In this document: piece after piece, positions 7,171 to 10,449 of the stretch
How positions within the stretch are numbered: the stretch's first letter is position 1
How the letters are laid out: each line of letters starts with the position of its first letter
Source of the DNA: Conidiobolus incongruus B7586
Lineage: Eukaryota; Entomophthoromycota; Entomophthoromycetes; Entomophthorales; Conidiobolaceae
Reading direction: 5' to 3'
DNA length: 10,449 bases
Assembly (NCBI GenBank): GCA_000697335.1
Contig: JNEM01008118.1
Location: 1-10,449, forward strand
Program-made: the position numbers and the translations under genes
The notes under the pieces: model-generated
Seen by the model: the letters and a program-made list of their open reading frames with translations, nothing else
Databases searched by the model: none
What the model was told of the DNA's origin: nothing

Positions 7171-10100
7171 AATAAAGATATAAAACTAAAAAAAATAATA
7201 TAAAATTAATTTTAATTTTTAGTAAAAAAAGAAAAGGTAAATAATTCAAATCTCTCTTTATTCTGTAATTGAATAATTAGATTACACAATATTTGTCCAA
7301 CTTAAAATTTAAGCTTTTGGAATTGCTTAATTTAGCTTTGAATCAAATAAATCGGTGGAATTGTTTTGAGACATATAAATATTTTTAGTAAAAAATAAGT
7401 AATAAATATTAAAGTACTATAAGATATTATATATTTGTTAGCTTGTTATATCTTGAATATGCTTAAATCTAACTATTCACAAAAACCTTTTTTGGATGAT
7501 ATTTTTATATTTAAAAACTATTAGGCTTCAAATCTAAAATTTATTATGTATTAATTAATCAAATATCAATTTGTCAATTAGTTGGTCAATAAGAATCGAA
7601 TAGAGAGACTAAAAAGTCATAAAATATCATCACTTCAAGTTTGTTAATAATTAATCATAATTGAATGATTTAGTTAAGTCGATATCTACTTTTCATATTA
7701 CAATTGGTGGACCTTCCAAATGTTAAACTTATGTAAAAAATTGGTATTTGTTCATATTGAGTGATATTAATTAGAAATTTTTTCTTAATTGTGAAATTGA
7801 TTGTGTATTGGTCATTAATGGGATTGTTATTTAACAAAAAATGAATAAATAATGAGTTTTTTGTACTACAAATACTATTGAAAGGATGATTGTTATAATA
7901 TGAGTATTAATAAAATATTTATATTGTTAGGAATCCTTAACAATTGTAAATATAAAGAATTGAATTTATATGATGCATTCAAAGGATGACGATGAAAATT
8001 ATTTTTTGATTGTTTGTAAATATCCTATTCAGCCTAGTTCAATTTGAAAATTTTGAGCTATTCATTATTCGGACATATCCCTGAGACAATTCCTCCTAAT
8101 TCTGAAATGAAAATATATAAACTTGTAATTAATTTTGCTAACTTCATATTTTGAGTGCTGATTGAGGTATCGTTATTTAATGAGTTATGGCATTTTAAGT
8201 TATGCTATTTGTAAATTGAAATTGTTCTATTATGAATAAATTTCATTTTAATTGTTTTTATGTAATAAAGCATTGAAATTTAATACGATACTAGAAATTT
8301 TAACTTCTATATAAACGGTTATTTTATATTATATAGTTATTGTTTACCCTGTTATATATCAATATGATGTTAGTCAAATTCAATAGTTCTGATTTAGTTA
8401 TTGAAATCCCTTCATCAAGCATTTACACTTTTGGTTCATTTTATAGATTCTGATAATTTAGTTCAAATCTAGTCTTTTATTATTTCACTAATCATCTTCG
8501 TTAAAATATATTAGTATTCCAATCAATCTCCTTCTAATTAAGATACCTATAATAATTTATATATAATTTAAAATAGTGTCATCATTAATAGTATCTGATC
8601 AAATTTCATATAGTAAACTAAATTTTCAAAACGTCAATTCTTTATTTGAAAATTTAAAATCATAAACTATATAATATCAATCTAATAAATACATATTATT
8701 CAGTATTTTAATTGAAATAAACTTGCTAAAGTTTCTCTATTCTCATCAAGAAGATCAAAATATGATTTTTGAATTTTCATTAAGGACTGGATTATTTGAA
8801 ATTTGAATGTTAAATTCTTGATATAATGGCTGCTTGTCATCTTATATCTATTTGATACCACTTTGTATATTGGAATTTATTATTAATTCAAAACAATTTA
8901 AATTGATATATAAATTTTTTGTTGAAATGGACATTTGGCAGTAATAAGAATATATTTCAATTCTTCTTTTGATATTAATCTCTGACACAGTATATACATC
9001 ATTATTATATAATTCTTTGATTAGATTTTAAATACAATTGAATAAAATCAAAAATTTATTTTCAAGGCCTATCATAATATTAACTATCTTTTTGGCTATA
9101 ATTATTGAATATTCAATATTGAATTTATTCTGAAATTTTAATCTATAATTAGAATTTTGAATTTAATATATAGAATTTAATAAACATTGGATTTGCACTT
9201 TTTAAATTTAAATTTCAATATATGATAGTAATAATTTTAAATTTAGTTATATACTTTATAAACATATGTTATTATATAGAAAAAAAATCATGCTTCAATT
9301 TATGTTTTCATAATAATCAAATGCCTTGCGTTCAATTTCAAATTCACAATAATTTAAAATGAAAAATTTTATTTATTAATAGATTTTAATAATTTTTCAA
9401 TGTAATATATTATATGAGAGTTACATATATTAATAATTACAAATTATGCATTTGTACTATTTTTTAGGATCAATATCCAAAAAATTATATATAGTTTTAT
9501 AATAAATATAATTCAGAGTTTAATATAATATATCAAATAAATTTAATCAAAATTAATAAAACAATATAGATATAAAGCCATAATCAATTATATTTAAATT
9601 AGAGATATTTATTTAAACATGTTTTATTTATGTTTAATATATATTTGATATTCAATAAATGAATTATCGTATAAATGAATTGTATATAATATATAATGAT
9701 TAAAGAATTTTACTAAATTTATAATTATTGGATTTAATAAAATAATTATATAATTTAATAATTTGCGTATTAATTCGTTTATATACTTATTGAATTTTTT
9801 AATGATTATTTTCATTTTGATTATTTGAAATTAAATACTATTATTATTAATATTATTTCCTCTTAAAATATTGATTAATAATATATTACTATCTAATAAC
9901 AACTTAATTCATAATTGTTGAGATCTTTATATTGAAATATAACTTGTAGCTAATAAAAAACTATTTTAAAATATTATAATTTTTGATAAGTCTTTTTAGT
10001 TTTTATTTTAATACAATTTATACAATACATAAATATCATTAAATGAAATATATTCTTATAATAAATAGTTGCTATTTTATACTATCAAAAGTTAAGTATA

Positions 10101-10420
10101 CTTTAAATATTTTTTTTTGAAATTTAAGATATAATAGGTTATATACCATATAAGTTAATTTATAATATTTATGTAATTTCTTAACGCAATAATAAGAGTT
10201 ATAGTTTAATAACTATTTCATATATATTGATTTTATTAATTGCTTATATCTAAAAGATTTTTTTCTATCTTTAGTTGTATATAATTTGTAATTATTAAAA
10301 GTAATAATTGGTTTTTTAATCAATATATATAGTATATAATATCTAATAGAAATTATAATATATTATATAATAATAGAAAACTTATTATTAATAAATCTAT
10401 TTTAAATATCTGATAAAATA

Positions 10421-10440
10421 TTATATATTATATATTATAT
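10421..10440. repeat. Short 7-bp tandem repeat (TTATATA)
   Basis: Two perfect and one partial TTATATA unit lie at the window edge in nearly pure A/T sequence. It is low complexity with no visible role. Confidence 0.6.
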
Positions 10441-10449
10441 TTTGAAAGT

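Larger units (their letters stand above)
7072..10449. other. Gene-free AT-rich flank upstream of the J-protein gene
   Basis: The first few hundred bases should contain the promoter and 5' leader of the leftward-transcribed J-protein gene. I looked for a CCAAT box or heat-shock element close to the start and saw none convincing. From about 7240 to 8850 the sequence is mixed but still AT-rich; beyond that it becomes close to pure A/T. CpG does occur here, unlike positions 1-1713. The only long open frame (9624-9815, minus, 63 codons) encodes an Ile/Asn/Lys-rich low-complexity peptide and is most likely chance. No tRNA A/B-box pair, rRNA, terminal repeat or transposon protein remnant was recognised. 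Confidence 0.65.

Noticed and set aside
7970-8047. Short frame on the plus strand beginning with two Met codons (25 residues, with DDDEN)
   Set aside because: Its composition looks slightly more protein-like than the surroundings, but it is bounded by nearby stops, has no splice-joined continuation that I could support, and resembles no family.
8440-8480. TTCAAAT flanked by short complementary bases, like a tRNA T-arm
   Set aside because: No A-box, anticodon stem or acceptor stem can be placed around it.
8820-8848. Small hairpin GATATAA/TTATATC
   Set aside because: The stem is seven mostly A/T base pairs, a kind expected many times by chance in this composition.
9624-9815. 63-codon open frame on the minus strand
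   Set aside because: It is an Ile/Asn/Lys-rich low-complexity peptide in nearly pure A/T DNA. With this much sequence, about one frame of this length is expected by chance.

Overview
This window comes from a very AT-rich eukaryotic nuclear genome with short, GT-AG spliced introns. By hand count the gene bodies are about 43% G+C in a sample line, while the first 720 bases are about 11% G+C. Introns are 48-56 nt and end in UAG, and the two genes sit close together on one strand. This fits an early-diverging fungus with an AT-rich genome. Another compact AT-rich eukaryote is possible, so the placement is an inference.

Layout. Positions 1 to about 1700 are extremely AT-rich, show no gene and contain no CpG dinucleotide. 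Positions 1700-2321 are a somewhat more complex gene-free stretch downstream of the first gene, with a 12-bp palindrome and a pair of inverted repeats. Positions 2322-5088 (minus strand) hold a complete eight-exon gene for Elp2, the WD40 scaffold of the Elongator complex. The predicted protein is 800 residues. Positions 5089-5693 are an intergenic spacer carrying a long imperfect inverted repeat. Positions 5694-7071 (minus strand) hold a complete two-exon gene for a 441-residue membrane protein. It has an N-terminal J domain fused to an eight-helix domain of the TMEM185 (transmembrane Fragile-X-F) type. Positions 7072-10449 are gene-free AT-rich DNA that starts with an (ATT)10 microsatellite in the 5' flank of the J-domain gene.

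The two genes are tandem, with the J-protein gene upstream, but nothing in the sequence ties their functions together. Elp2 acts in the cytosolic tRNA wobble-uridine modification complex. The J-protein would recruit an Hsp70 to a membrane. The exon structures were rebuilt by hand from reading frame, splice signals and family similarity, and every junction keeps the frame.

No tRNA, rRNA, CRISPR array or recognisable transposon or viral gene was found. The most interesting signals are the J-domain/TMEM185 fusion with its fourfold internal repeat, a 5' splice-site pattern that lacks G at +5 in all eight introns, the CpG-free left flank in which most surviving GpC steps lie in AAGCTT words, and two inverted-repeat structures between genes.
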